Below, in pieces: positions 8,710 through 17,696 of a stretch of 64,000 nt of DNA. Under the pieces are notes generated by a model. It saw only the letters and a program-made list of their open reading frames with translations. It did not search any database and had not been told where the DNA came from. A program made the position numbers and the translations under genes. The stretch lies in assembly GCA_910587355.1 (NCBI GenBank), contig CAJUKF010000001.1, positions 1 to 64,000 of the forward strand, read 5' to 3'. Within the stretch, counting starts at the first letter, position 1. Every line of letters begins with the position of its first letter. This stretch comes from an uncultured Muribaculaceae bacterium (GTDB lineage: Bacteria > Bacteroidota > Bacteroidia > Bacteroidales > Muribaculaceae).

Positions 8710-8725
8710 TGTTTCACGTGGAACA
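8710..8725. other. parS: parS centromere site (ParB binding)
   Basis: TGTTTCACGTGGAACA is an exact match, read on the opposite strand, to the conserved bacterial parS TGTTCCACGTGAAACA (general form TGTTNCACGTGAAACA). It lies in the 66-base gap between mnmG and apt. ParB loads here and ParA/SMC act on it to segregate the origin region. The same 16-mer was not seen elsewhere in the window when all CACGTG cores were checked by eye. Confidence 0.85.
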
Positions 8726-8771
8726 AAGCCGCCATCAAAAACTTGTATATTAGTAACTTAAACCTATCATA

Positions 8772-9290
8772 ATGGATTACATCAAATCAAAAATCCGCGA
8801 CGTGGTTGATTTCCCGACCAAAGGAATCGTTTTCAAAGACCTTACCACTGTTTTCAAAGACCCGCGGGCTCTCCACATTATTGGCTGGGACCTCTCGCAG
8901 CTCTACCGCGACAAAGGTGTTACAAAAGTTGTCGGCATCGAATCGCGCGGCTTCATCGGCGGCTCTATCCTCGCTTATGAAATCGGAGCAGGTTTCGTAC
9001 CTGCACGAAAGCCCGGCAAGCTCCCGGCCGACACCATCCGCATGGAGTATGCCAAAGAGTACGGCACCGACGTAATCGAGATTCACCGCGATGCCATTAC
9101 TCCCGATGATATCGTAGTGATTCATGACGATGTGCTTGCCACAGGCGGCACCATGGCAGCTGCCTACAAGCTTATCGAGAGCCTTCATCCAAAGAAAATA
9201 TATGTGAACTTCATCATCGAGCTTTCCGCACTCAACGGCCGCAAGGCTCTCCCGGCCGATGCTGAAGTAACATCACTCATCTCTTACTGA
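8772..9290 (+). CDS. apt: Adenine phosphoribosyltransferase
   Basis: A purine-salvage enzyme that converts adenine and PRPP to AMP in the cytoplasm. The 172-residue length is typical. Family marks are FPTKGIVFKDLT (14-25), GIESRGFIGG (55-64), PARKPGKLP (77-85), and the PRPP-binding loop VVIHDDVLATGGTMAA (115-130). It has its own strong terminator. No clear Bacteroidetes promoter was found in the 66-base gap upstream, which is partly filled by parS, so it may be transcribed from ybeY-mnmG. Confidence 0.96.
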   Translation: MDYIKSKIRDVVDFPTKGIVFKDLTTVFKDPRALHIIGWDLSQLYRDKGVTKVVGIESRGFIGGSILAYEIGAGFVPARKPGKLPADTIRMEYAKEYGTDVIEIHRDAITPDDIVVIHDDVLATGGTMAAAYKLIESLHPKKIYVNFIIELSALNGRKALPADAEVTSLISY

Positions 9291-9326
9291 TATGTGACGC
9301 AGACAGCGTATGCAGTGTCTTTTCAA

Positions 9327-9370
9327 GGGGCGCGGATGCCGATTTCGGGTATCTGCGCCCCGTTTTTTTT
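9327..9370 (+). terminator. Terminator after apt
   Basis: GGGGCGC (9327-9333) pairs with GCGCCCC (9355-9361), with additional inner GAT/ATC pairing, followed by eight T residues at 9363-9370. Confidence 0.85.
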
Positions 9371-9509
9371 CTTTAATGAAAATTTTTAATGTTTTGCGGC
9401 ATGTTTGCTTGCAATGTATGAAAAAAGACATTAAATTCGCAAAATTAAAAAGACTTGCGTAAAACACATATTCAACCGACTAAATAATATCCATATAAAC
9501 CTTAAACAT

Positions 9510-11462
9510 ATGAGTTATCTTAAATTTGATAAGAACCTGCTCATAAACTTGGACCAGTCGCTTACTAAGGAGATGCTGCGTACCAATCAGGCCGGTGCAT
9601 ATCATTGCACCACTCTGGTAGGATGCAACACACGTAAACAACATGGTCTGCTGGTGATTCCTGTCGAAGGTATGGACTATAAACCTCATGTGATGCTGTC
9701 GAGTCTCGACGAGACAGTGATTCAGCATGGAGCTCCGTTCAACCTTGGCATACACCGCTATCAGGGCGGCGTATACTCTCCGGCAGGCCACAAGTATATC
9801 CGCGAGTTCGATTGTGAGGACGTGCCACGCATGACCTACCGTGTAGGAGGTGTGATTCTCACGAAGGATAAGATTTTTATCAGCCAGGAAAACCGAATTC
9901 TCATCCGTTACACCCTTGTCGAAGCCCATTCGCCTACAACGCTCCGTTTCCGTCCTTTCCTCGCTTTCCGTGAGGTCAACAGCCTTTGCGTTGCCAACGA
10001 TGCGATTAACCGCCATATTGAGCCTGTGAGCAATGGCGTGGCAACTTGTCTTTATCAAGGCTTCCCGACACTCTATATGCAGTTCAATCATAAGGCCACC
10101 TGGGTCGACGAGCCCAACTGGTACAACGGTATTGAATATGTGAAAGACCTCGAGCGCGGTGTTCCGTATTGCGAGGATTTATGGGTGCCCGGCTACTTTG
10201 AGGTGCCTATAAAGAAAGGTGAATCGCTGATTTTCTCAGCCGGCATCAGCGAAGTCAATCCGAGAAATCTCACAAAAATGTACGAAGCCGAGGTTGCGAG
10301 CCGGACACCGCGGTCGTCGTTCTTCAATTGTCTCAAAAACGCCGCGAAGCAATTTTATGTGCGCCGTGGCGACGGCATGTACATTCTCTCCGGTTTCCCC
10401 TGGGGAGTGGTGCTTGCGCGCAATACATTCATGGCCCTTCCGGGTCTCACTCTTGCCATTGACCACAAGACCGACTATGAGGCCATTATGGCTACGGCTC
10501 TCAGGGAGCTGATGCATTTTGTCGATAGTGGCGAACCGTCGAAAGACATAAAGGGAATCGAGTATCCCGACATTCCGCTGTGGGCCCTCTGGGCGATACA
10601 GCAGTATGCGAAAGTCGAAGGACAGGATGCTGCACGCAAACTCTACATGGCACCCGTGGCAAAGCTCGTCGATTATATCCTTTCGGGCCGACACTCCAAC
10701 CTTTTTGTGGATGAGGCTACCGGTCTGCTGTCAACCGATGGACACGACAAGGCCGTTTCGTGGATGAACTCGATGCTCGGTGGCGCTCCCGTCGTACGCC
10801 GCACCGGGCGTCTTGTCGAATTCAACGCACTCTGGTACAATGCCCTGATGTTCGCGGCCGCTTTGGCCGAAGGCGATGCAGACCTTGCCGGGCGCCGCAC
10901 CGCATGGCTTGCGGAAGCTGAGAAGATGAAAGAGCCGTTCGTATCTACGTTCCTCAACGAAAGCGGATACCTCTACGATTTCGTCGACGGCACATACGCC
11001 GACCCGTCTGTGCGCCCGAACATGGCAATTGCAATCGGCCTCGACTATTCTCCGCTTGACCGCCGTCAGCGCAAGAGCGTGCTCGATGTAGTCACCCGAG
11101 AGCTGCTTACACCCAAAGGCCTGCGCACGCTGTCGCCCAAGAGCTACGGCTACCGTCCCAATTATCTCGGAAATCCCGATGAACGCGAGTTTGCGATGCA
11201 TAACGGCCCCGTGCGGCCGTGGCTCACGGGCTTCTATGCCGACGCATATCTGCGCGTGTTCGGTCTCAGCGGTGCCGGTTATATCGACCGTCTGCTCATA
11301 GGCTTTGAGGATGAGATGACAAACGGCTGTATCGGCTCGCTGTCGCAGCTTTACGACGGCAATCCTCCTTACACAGGCCGCGGTGCCGTGTCACACGCCA
11401 CCAATGTGGCCGAGGTGCTTCGCGCTTACCGTCAGCTCAAACGACTTGGAACACATTATTAA
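9510..11462 (+). CDS. GH133-type glycogen debranching enzyme (amylo-alpha-1,6-glucosidase), possibly altered active site
   Basis: A 650-residue protein with an N-terminal GDE beta-sandwich domain (about 15-230, including NQAGAYHCTTLVGCNTRKQH) and a C-terminal (alpha/alpha)6 barrel (about 270-645), as in bacterial debranching enzymes that remove alpha-1,6 branches from glycogen. It has no signal peptide, so it is cytoplasmic. The barrel motif normally read W/A-x-R-D-x-F, which supplies the catalytic acid, is here ARNTFMALPGL: the Asp position is Asn305 (codon AAT at 10422-10424). HNGPVRPWLTGF near 570 is conserved. It heads a three-gene cluster with a glycosyltransferase and a GH57 protein. 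Family assignment is firm; catalytic competence is not. Confidence 0.85.
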   Translation: MSYLKFDKNLLINLDQSLTKEMLRTNQAGAYHCTTLVGCNTRKQHGLLVIPVEGMDYKPHVMLSSLDETVIQHGAPFNLGIHRYQGGVYSPAGHKYIREFDCEDVPRMTYRVGGVILTKDKIFISQENRILIRYTLVEAHSPTTLRFRPFLAFREVNSLCVANDAINRHIEPVSNGVATCLYQGFPTLYMQFNHKATWVDEPNWYNGIEYVKDLERGVPYCEDLWVPGYFEVPIKKGESLIFSAGISEVNPRNLTKMYEAEVASRTPRSSFFNCLKNAAKQFYVRRGDGMYILSGFPWGVVLARNTFMALPGLTLAIDHKTDYEAIMATALRELMHFVDSGEPSKDIKGIEYPDIPLWALWAIQQYAKVEGQDAARKLYMAPVAKLVDYILSGRHSNLFVDEATGLLSTDGHDKAVSWMNSMLGGAPVVRRTGRLVEFNALWYNALMFAAALAEGDADLAGRRTAWLAEAEKMKEPFVSTFLNESGYLYDFVDGTYADPSVRPNMAIAIGLDYSPLDRRQRKSVLDVVTRELLTPKGLRTLSPKSYGYRPNYLGNPDEREFAMHNGPVRPWLTGFYADAYLRVFGLSGAGYIDRLLIGFEDEMTNGCIGSLSQLYDGNPPYTGRGAVSHATNVAEVLRAYRQLKRLGTHY

Positions 11463-11501
11463 ATAATTGATTCCCAATTTATTACATAAAAATTCGACAA
11501 T

Positions 11502-12764
11502 ATGAAAGCACTAATGTTCGGTTGGGAATTCCCGCCTCATATCCTCGGCGGCCTCGGTACTGCCAGCTACGGTCTCACCCGTGGCATGTGGGAGTGCGGC
11601 GACATGGACATCACTTTTGTCATTCCCAAGCCTTTTGGCGACGAAGACCGCAGTTTCGCCCATATTATCGGCAACTCTCAGGTTCCTGTGGCATGGCGCG
11701 ACGTCGACCGTGATTATGTCGATGCACGCATTGGCAAACTCATGGACTCCGAGCTTTACTTCCGTCTCCGTGACCACATATATGCCGACTTCAACTACAT
11801 GCGGACCAACGACCTCGGCTGCATTGAGTTCTCAGGCAAATATCCATCCAATCTTCTCGAGGAAATCAACAACTACTCCATTACCGCCGGTGTTATTGCG
11901 CGTACGCTTGACTTCGACATCATCCATAGTCATGACTGGCTCACATATCCCGCCGGCATACATGCAAAGCAGGTTACGGGCAAGCCGCTGGTGATTCATG
12001 TGCATGCCACCGAGTACGACCGTTCGCGAGGAAAGCCCAATCCGACCGTCTACGGCATCGAACGCGACGGCATGACACACGCCGACCACATCATCACCGT
12101 GTCGAATCTTACCCGTCAGACCGTAATTGACCATTACGGCGTAGACCCGGCAAAGGTGACCACCGTGCACAACGCCGTCGTGCCTCTGAGCCCCGAACTG
12201 CTGAATGTGGAGAATCATCGTCAGACTAAAGAGAAGGTTGTCACTTTCCTTGGCCGTATCACCATGCAGAAGGGCCCCGAGTACTTTGTCGAAGCGGCCG
12301 CAAAGGTGCTCCGCAACTGCTCGGACGTGCGCTTCGTTATGGCGGGTTCGGGCGACATGATGGACAAAATGATTCAGCTTGCCGCCGAGCGTGGCATCAG
12401 CGACCGATTCCATTTCCCCGGCTTCCAGAAAGGCAAGCAAGTGTACGAAATGCTCAAGGCAAGCGATGTCTACATTATGCCTTCCGTATCCGAGCCCTTC
12501 GGCATCTCGCCTCTTGAGGCGATGCAGATGGGCGTGCCCTCTATTATTTCCAAGCAGAGCGGCTGTGCCGAAATTCTCACAAACGTCATCAAGACCGACT
12601 ACTGGGACATCGACGCAATGGCCGATGCCATTCATGCAATCATCTCTTACCCCGCCCTCTACAAGCAGTTGCGCGAGGATGGCCTCGAAGAAGTCGCCCA
12701 GATTACATGGGACAAGGCCGGCCGAAAGGTAATAGACATCTATAACAAAGTTCTCGGACGCTAA
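11502..12764 (+). CDS. Glycogen synthase-like glycosyltransferase (GT4/GT5 fold)
   Basis: A 420-residue GT-B glycosyltransferase. The N terminus has MFGWEFPPHILGGLGTASYG (4-23), resembling the GGLG sugar-nucleotide loop of starch and glycogen synthases. The C-terminal domain has TFLGRITMQKGPEYFVEAA and the EX7E-type motif EPFGISPLEAMQMGVPSI (about 329-346) typical of GT4. It is cytoplasmic. Set between a debranching enzyme and a GH57 protein, with 39 and 12 base gaps, it most likely builds alpha-1,4-glucan chains from a nucleotide glucose. The donor cannot be read from the sequence. Confidence 0.85.
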   Translation: MKALMFGWEFPPHILGGLGTASYGLTRGMWECGDMDITFVIPKPFGDEDRSFAHIIGNSQVPVAWRDVDRDYVDARIGKLMDSELYFRLRDHIYADFNYMRTNDLGCIEFSGKYPSNLLEEINNYSITAGVIARTLDFDIIHSHDWLTYPAGIHAKQVTGKPLVIHVHATEYDRSRGKPNPTVYGIERDGMTHADHIITVSNLTRQTVIDHYGVDPAKVTTVHNAVVPLSPELLNVENHRQTKEKVVTFLGRITMQKGPEYFVEAAAKVLRNCSDVRFVMAGSGDMMDKMIQLAAERGISDRFHFPGFQKGKQVYEMLKASDVYIMPSVSEPFGISPLEAMQMGVPSIISKQSGCAEILTNVIKTDYWDIDAMADAIHAIISYPALYKQLREDGLEEVAQITWDKAGRKVIDIYNKVLGR

Positions 12765-12776
12765 AACGCATTAAAA

Positions 12777-14183
12777 ATGAAAGCAATCTGTTTTAATTTC
12801 GAAATACATCAGCCGTTCCGTCTTAAACGTTACCGTTTCTTCGACATCGGCAAAGACCACTACTATTTCGACGACTTCCTCAACGAGGACATCGTAACCC
12901 GTGTGGCCCACAACTCATATATTCCGGCATGTGAGACACTGCTCCGCATGATTGAGCAGAACGAAGGCCGTTTCCGTTGCTCAATTGCCGTCTCAGGCCT
13001 CGCATTCGAGCAATTCGAGCATTATGTGCCCGAGCTTCTCGAGCTTTTCGACCGTCTGCACAAGACCGGCTGTGTCGAATTTGTGGCCCAGCCTTTCTCA
13101 TACGGCCTTTCGTCGCTCACCGACCCCGAGGAATTCGCCGCCCAGATAGCAGCCACCGCCTCGATTCTCCGCAACCGTTTCGGCATTGAGCCTAAGATTG
13201 TACGTAACACAGAGCTGATTTACTTCGACGACCTCGCTCCCCAGCTCGTTGAACTTGGCTTCAAAGGCGTGCTCACCGAAGGCGCGAAGCACATTCTCGG
13301 ATGGAAATCGCCCGATTACGTCTACACCGCTGCTTCGGCTCCTAAACTCAAAGTGCTTATGCGTAACCGTAAGCTCAGCAATGACATCGCAGAGCGTTTC
13401 GGCGACACTTCGTGGCCTGAATTCCCCCTGACGGCCGACAAATATATGGACTGGATTGCATCAACACCTCAGGAGGAGCAGATTATCAATATCTTCCTCA
13501 ACATGGAGACATTCGGCGATTTGCATCCCGCAAATACCGGCATCTTCCAGTTCCTTGAGGCTTTGCCCCGTTTCGCACAGGAACGTGGTGTGGAATTCAT
13601 CACTCCCTCGCAGGCTGTGGCTAAAATTAAGCCGGTGGGTGAAATATCAATCAATCATCCCATATCGAGCGCCGGAGAAGAATCGGATACATCGGCATGG
13701 CTCGGCAACCGGCTGCAGAATGAAGCGTTCGAAAAGCTCTATGCCCAGGCCGAGCGTGTGCGCGAGTGCTCCAACCGTTCGCTCAAACGCGACTTCCAGT
13801 ATCTTCAGGCATGTGACCACTTCTTCTACATGAACACCCGCAATCCCGGTTTCAGCCCGTATGAGACACCATTTGTGGCCTTCACTAACTATATGAATGT
13901 TCTGGCTGACTTTGCAATGCGTGTGAAAGAGGAATTCCCCTCGCAGGTAGGCAACGAAGAACTCAACTCGCTTCTCCTCACAATCCGCAATCAGGGTGAG
14001 GAAATCGAGGCTCTCAACAAAGAGCTTGCATCGATGCGCAAGAGTGCCGAGCAATACAATATAGAGCATGTCAAGCGTGAAGAGCTTAAGGCTAAGGCTG
14101 AGCCTAAAGCAAAAAAGACGAAAGCAGAGAAGGCCGACGCTGCCGACAAGTCTGCCAAAACAAGAAAAAAAGCTGAAAAGTAA
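12777..14183 (+). CDS. Glycoside hydrolase family 57 (alpha-amylase-like) protein with altered catalytic residue
   Basis: A 468-residue cytoplasmic protein. GH57 region 1 is FEIHQPF (8-14), region 2 GCVEFVAQPFSYG (98-110), region 3 VRNTELIYFDD (142-152, with Glu146 at the nucleophile position), and region 4 NIFLNMETFGD (238-248). Active GH57 amylases usually have Asp in region 4 (as in FMDYETFG); here it is Asn242. I recall that such 'alpha-amylase-like homologues' are known in Bacteroides. The C-terminal 70 residues are predicted coiled coil and a Lys/Ala-rich tail. It is third in the glycogen cluster. It may be a regulatory or binding protein rather than a hydrolase. Confidence 0.85.
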   Translation: MKAICFNFEIHQPFRLKRYRFFDIGKDHYYFDDFLNEDIVTRVAHNSYIPACETLLRMIEQNEGRFRCSIAVSGLAFEQFEHYVPELLELFDRLHKTGCVEFVAQPFSYGLSSLTDPEEFAAQIAATASILRNRFGIEPKIVRNTELIYFDDLAPQLVELGFKGVLTEGAKHILGWKSPDYVYTAASAPKLKVLMRNRKLSNDIAERFGDTSWPEFPLTADKYMDWIASTPQEEQIINIFLNMETFGDLHPANTGIFQFLEALPRFAQERGVEFITPSQAVAKIKPVGEISINHPISSAGEESDTSAWLGNRLQNEAFEKLYAQAERVRECSNRSLKRDFQYLQACDHFFYMNTRNPGFSPYETPFVAFTNYMNVLADFAMRVKEEFPSQVGNEELNSLLLTIRNQGEEIEALNKELASMRKSAEQYNIEHVKREELKAKAEPKAKKTKAEKADAADKSAKTRKKAEK

Positions 14184-14195
14184 TTCCTGAAATAT

Positions 14196-14238
14196 AAATG
14201 GCCGGAATCTGCGCCCGAACAGCAGGCTCCGGCCATTT
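14196..14238 (+). terminator. Hairpin after the glycogen cluster
   Basis: AAATGGCCGGA (14196-14206) is perfectly complementary to TCCGGCCATTT (14228-14238). No long T-tract follows, so termination may be partial and some reading into the kinase gene is possible. Confidence 0.55.
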
Positions 14239-14265
14239 GTTCAATCATAAGCAGAGTTTATAAAA

Positions 14266-14895
14266 ATGTTACCTGAAAAATACGTCATTACGATAGGCCG
14301 TTCTTTCGGCAGTGGCGGCCGACAGCTCGGCCAGCTGCTTGCCCGTCGTCTGGGCATAGGTTTTTACGATAAAAAGCTGCTTGTGGAATCGGCACGCAAA
14401 GCCGGATATAATCTTGAGTATTTCGAGAAGAACGACGAGCGCGCCCCTCGTATAATGGGGAGTGTGGTTCCTTTTGCCATGGGGTTTTATCCTATGTCAT
14501 GGATTGGCGACTCGGTATCGGGGTCCGACAGCATATACAAGGCCCAGTGTGAGTACATGCACGAACTCGCGGGTAAAGAGGCGTGCGTGATTGTGGGCCG
14601 GAGCGCCGATTATGTACTGCGTGATGTGGAGAATGTGATTAACATTTTCGTACATGCCCCCGCTGATGAATGTGCGCGTCGTATCGTCGGCCGTCTCGAA
14701 TGCAAATCTATCGATGAGGCAAAGGTACTGGCCGAGCGAACAAACAAATTGCGCGCAAACTTCTATAATTTCTATACGGATAAACGCTGGGGCGCGGCCG
14801 AGAGCTATGACCTCACTTTCGATTCGTCGCTGCTGCCTCTTGAGGAGATTGCCGACATCATTATTGACTACGTACACCGGCGTCTTGACAAATAA
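14266..14895 (+). CDS. Cytidylate kinase-like family protein
   Basis: A 209-residue P-loop protein. The N terminus VITIGRSFGSGGRQLGQLLA (4-23) matches the cytidylate-kinase-like family common in Bacteroidetes and Firmicutes, which differs from canonical Cmk. A lid-like region near 130-165 (ADECARRIVGRLECKSIDEA, RTNKLRANFYNFYT) fits nucleotide kinases. Its likely role is phosphorylation of a nucleoside monophosphate, but the substrate is unproven because a canonical cmk probably exists elsewhere. It lies after the glycogen cluster, separated by a hairpin, and converges with the minus-strand glycosyltransferase 25 bases away without a clear terminator. Confidence 0.75.
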   Translation: MLPEKYVITIGRSFGSGGRQLGQLLARRLGIGFYDKKLLVESARKAGYNLEYFEKNDERAPRIMGSVVPFAMGFYPMSWIGDSVSGSDSIYKAQCEYMHELAGKEACVIVGRSADYVLRDVENVINIFVHAPADECARRIVGRLECKSIDEAKVLAERTNKLRANFYNFYTDKRWGAAESYDLTFDSSLLPLEEIADIIIDYVHRRLDK

Positions 14896-14919
14896 TTGCA
14901 GACCAGATACTGTTTGCGT

Positions 14920-16191
14920 TCAGTCTTTCAGCGCTTCGATATATTTCTCGGCTACAGTAGTGGCCGAGAATTTTTTTTGTACGGATTTCCGGAGCGCTTC
15001 TCTGTCAAACGTCGTGTTGACCGCCCCGTAAATTGCCGTGGCGAAGGCTGTCGTGTCGTACGGAGGTACTAAAAAACCGTTTTCCGGGCTATCGATTATA
15101 TCGGCCTGGCCGCCGCTGTCGAATGCCACGGGCATACATCCCGCCGCCTGTCCTTCGATGAGGGTGCCCGGAAGTGTCTCATACAATGAGGAGGAAATCA
15201 CTACACATGCTCTGGAATACAGTTCCCGCAGCATGGCGGCATCCTTCACGGGTCCGAGCCAACGGTGCGGCATCGAGAGGGCCGCAAAGGGATTGTCGAT
15301 TGTCCAGGGTTCGGCCGATTTTATTATTGATGGCGAGCGGAATACCGAGTGGTCTTTTATCGCACCGAAAAAGACCGCCATTGCATTGCAGGCTTCCACG
15401 CTCTCAAGAGCCTCTATGGCCATTGGAAAGCCTTTTATTGGGTCGTCGAGTCTGGCAGCGCCCATTAGAATGAGGCGTTTGTCATGCGGCAGACAGAAGG
15501 GCATCGCGGTGTCTTTCGGCTCGATATAGAAGTCCTCTACAGGAAACGCGTTCGGAATTATCCGGATGTCACGGCCTTTCATAAGAGCGCTTTCCTCGGC
15601 TTTTCGCTTAAGCCATGAACTTACGGCTATGAACCGTATGCCCGATGTGTCATAGAGTGCTTTTTTGGATTGCCATGTGAGGTATGACAGGTCGTGCTCG
15701 TTTGCTTCAGAATGGAGCAGTCGACAGTTGGAGCATGTGCCGGTATAGGCAGTACATTTGCCTGCGTGATGACAAATTCCTGTGAGATTCCACATGTCGT
15801 GCATAGTCCATAACACACGTTTTTTTTCTGCTATCCGGCCAATTTCATAGAGAGAAAGCATTCCCTGGTTGACCCAGTTCAGAATTACGGCATCTGCGTT
15901 TCTGACAAGCGGATGGGTAGCCAGCTGCAGGCCGTCTGTGGCGATTGATGCCTTGAACAAATCTTCACGGTTGTGACCGTTATTTAGAAATATGCGTGCA
16001 TGTTCGGCAATGAATGACAGACGGCTGCGCCACTTGGGAGCTGCGGTCACAACATGCGGGTCGTCGGACGCACGGTGGGTGACAAGCATCCACGCGTCGT
16101 GACCGAGGCTGCGGAGCGCATGCATCAGGCGCCGGCTTACTACCGACGCGCCTCCAAGAGTGTCGCTGTGGTTGATGATGACTATTTTCAC
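14920..16191 (-). CDS. GT4-family glycosyltransferase (cell-surface polysaccharide)
   Basis: A 423-residue GT-B enzyme. The N terminus VIINHSDTLGGASVVSRRLM (4-23) holds the donor-binding loop, and YETLPGTLIEGQAAGCMPVA (about 353-372) is the C-terminal EX7E-type motif. A Cys/His cluster CHHAGKCTAYTGTCSNCRLL (about 149-168) is typical of capsule and O-antigen glycosyltransferases of the WcaL/GT4 type. The start is GTG at 16191, overlapping the flippase stop by four bases (GTGA), so the two are translationally coupled. The sugar and acceptor cannot be identified. Confidence 0.85.
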   Translation of the reverse strand: MKIVIINHSDTLGGASVVSRRLMHALRSLGHDAWMLVTHRASDDPHVVTAAPKWRSRLSFIAEHARIFLNNGHNREDLFKASIATDGLQLATHPLVRNADAVILNWVNQGMLSLYEIGRIAEKKRVLWTMHDMWNLTGICHHAGKCTAYTGTCSNCRLLHSEANEHDLSYLTWQSKKALYDTSGIRFIAVSSWLKRKAEESALMKGRDIRIIPNAFPVEDFYIEPKDTAMPFCLPHDKRLILMGAARLDDPIKGFPMAIEALESVEACNAMAVFFGAIKDHSVFRSPSIIKSAEPWTIDNPFAALSMPHRWLGPVKDAAMLRELYSRACVVISSSLYETLPGTLIEGQAAGCMPVAFDSGGQADIIDSPENGFLVPPYDTTAFATAIYGAVNTTFDREALRKSVQKKFSATTVAEKYIEALKD

Positions 16192-17696
16192 CGTCTGTGA
16201 TTTAAGGCTGACCTGATTTCGGCCATCGGATTGATTTTTTCGATTTTAATGACCGTGGCTACATATACCCCGAGCAGAACAAAGCGAATGAGGCCGTTTA
16301 TAAAGCCGTGGAGGCCGAGGAGCGGCAGCAGCCATACTCCGGCGGCATAAAGCACCGCAGCGAAGCAGAAATAGCTTAGAATGCGTTTTACAGGGTAGCC
16401 TATGGGATAGATTTTCTGTCCGGCGAAATAACTTGCGAGCATCATCACCGTATAACAGCAGAGGGCGGCCACGGCGCAGCCCACATATCCGATATGGGGC
16501 ACGAGCAGCACATTCAGCGCTACTGTTACGGCAAGGCCTGTGAGCGAGAGATAGGCACTCCAGACGGTACGGTCGGTAAGCTTGTACCATATGGAGAGAT
16601 TGAAGAAAATGCCAAAGAAAAACTCACCGAGCATAATCAGGGGCACAATCTTCAGACCGCTGAAATACCGCGGGGAGATAAAGTAGCGTATGATGTCGAG
16701 ATAATACATCACGCCCAGAAAGATGAAGAGCGCGAATATGCAGAAGTATTTCATCGCGTCGCGGTAAGCCTGCAGCTTATGCTCTCCGGCCTCTTTGCTG
16801 CGTGAGAAGATGAAGGGTTCGTATGCAAAGCGGAATGCCTGCAGGAATATGAGCAGCACTATGCCGATTTTATAGTTCGCCCCATAGATGCCGAGGCCGT
16901 ACATGGCTTCGGCCGGGTCCTTCACAAGATGCGGATAGAGAATCGTGCCGATTGTCTGGTTGAGGGTACCCGCGATGCCGAGCACGAGCAGCGGCAGGGA
17001 ATAGCTCAGCATCTGCTTCCAGAGCACCGGGGTGAACTTCCATTTGAAGCCGTGCAGTTCGGGCCACAGCATGAGCAGATTTATGGCCGAGGCAATGAAA
17101 TTGGAGAGAAATATGTATCCGATGCCATATGAGGGATTGTAGAATGAAGATACGAGCCCCGGAGCATGCTCGAGCAGCCACGGACACAGCACTATGAAAA
17201 ACAGATTGAGACCAATGTTGATGCCGATGTTTACGAGCTTGAGCACGGCAAAGCGCATGGGCCGCTTGCGGAAGCGCAGATAGCTGTAAGGTATGGTCAT
17301 GAAAGCGTCCATGCCCACGCATGCGGCCATCAGCAGCACATACGATGGGTGTCCGGCGCACTCCATCCATACGCTCACCGGATTGATAAACACAGCCACA
17401 AGCAGCACAAATGTCGCCGAGCTTGCAGCCAGCGACATCATTGAGGTAGAGTACACTTCCATGGGGTCTTTCCACTTCTCGTGATTGGCGAAGCGAAAGA
17501 ACCCTGTCTCCATTCCGTAAGTGAGGATAACCATTACCAGAGCCACGACCGAGTAGACGAATGTGACTACGCCGTATTCGGCGACCGGAAACATATTGGT
17601 GTACAGCGGTACGAGCATCCAGTTCAGGAAGCGTCCCACTATAGAGCTGAGGCCATATATGGCCGTGTCTTTTGCTAAACTTTTGATTCCTGCCAT
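16188..17696 (-). CDS. Polysaccharide (lipid-linked oligosaccharide) flippase, Wzx/MATE-like
   Basis: A 502-residue inner-membrane protein with about 12-14 hydrophobic segments, beginning MAGIKSLAKDTAIYGLSSIV, the classic start of Wzx-type flippases that translocate undecaprenyl-linked oligosaccharides. The frame extends upstream to 17774, but the ATG at 17696 begins the conserved N terminus, giving a 22-base overlap with the upstream permease. It is followed by an overlapping glycosyltransferase. The pair could belong to a small surface-glycan module placed at the end of an efflux operon. Confidence 0.88.
   Translation of the reverse strand: MAGIKSLAKDTAIYGLSSIVGRFLNWMLVPLYTNMFPVAEYGVVTFVYSVVALVMVILTYGMETGFFRFANHEKWKDPMEVYSTSMMSLAASSATFVLLVAVFINPVSVWMECAGHPSYVLLMAACVGMDAFMTIPYSYLRFRKRPMRFAVLKLVNIGINIGLNLFFIVLCPWLLEHAPGLVSSFYNPSYGIGYIFLSNFIASAINLLMLWPELHGFKWKFTPVLWKQMLSYSLPLLVLGIAGTLNQTIGTILYPHLVKDPAEAMYGLGIYGANYKIGIVLLIFLQAFRFAYEPFIFSRSKEAGEHKLQAYRDAMKYFCIFALFIFLGVMYYLDIIRYFISPRYFSGLKIVPLIMLGEFFFGIFFNLSIWYKLTDRTVWSAYLSLTGLAVTVALNVLLVPHIGYVGCAVAALCCYTVMMLASYFAGQKIYPIGYPVKRILSYFCFAAVLYAAGVWLLPLLGLHGFINGLIRFVLLGVYVATVIKIEKINPMAEIRSALNHRR

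Noticed and set aside
11832..12635. A 267-codon open frame opposite the glycogen glycosyltransferase
   Set aside because: Antisense shadow of a strongly conserved gene; the product is His/Gly-rich and shows no family features.
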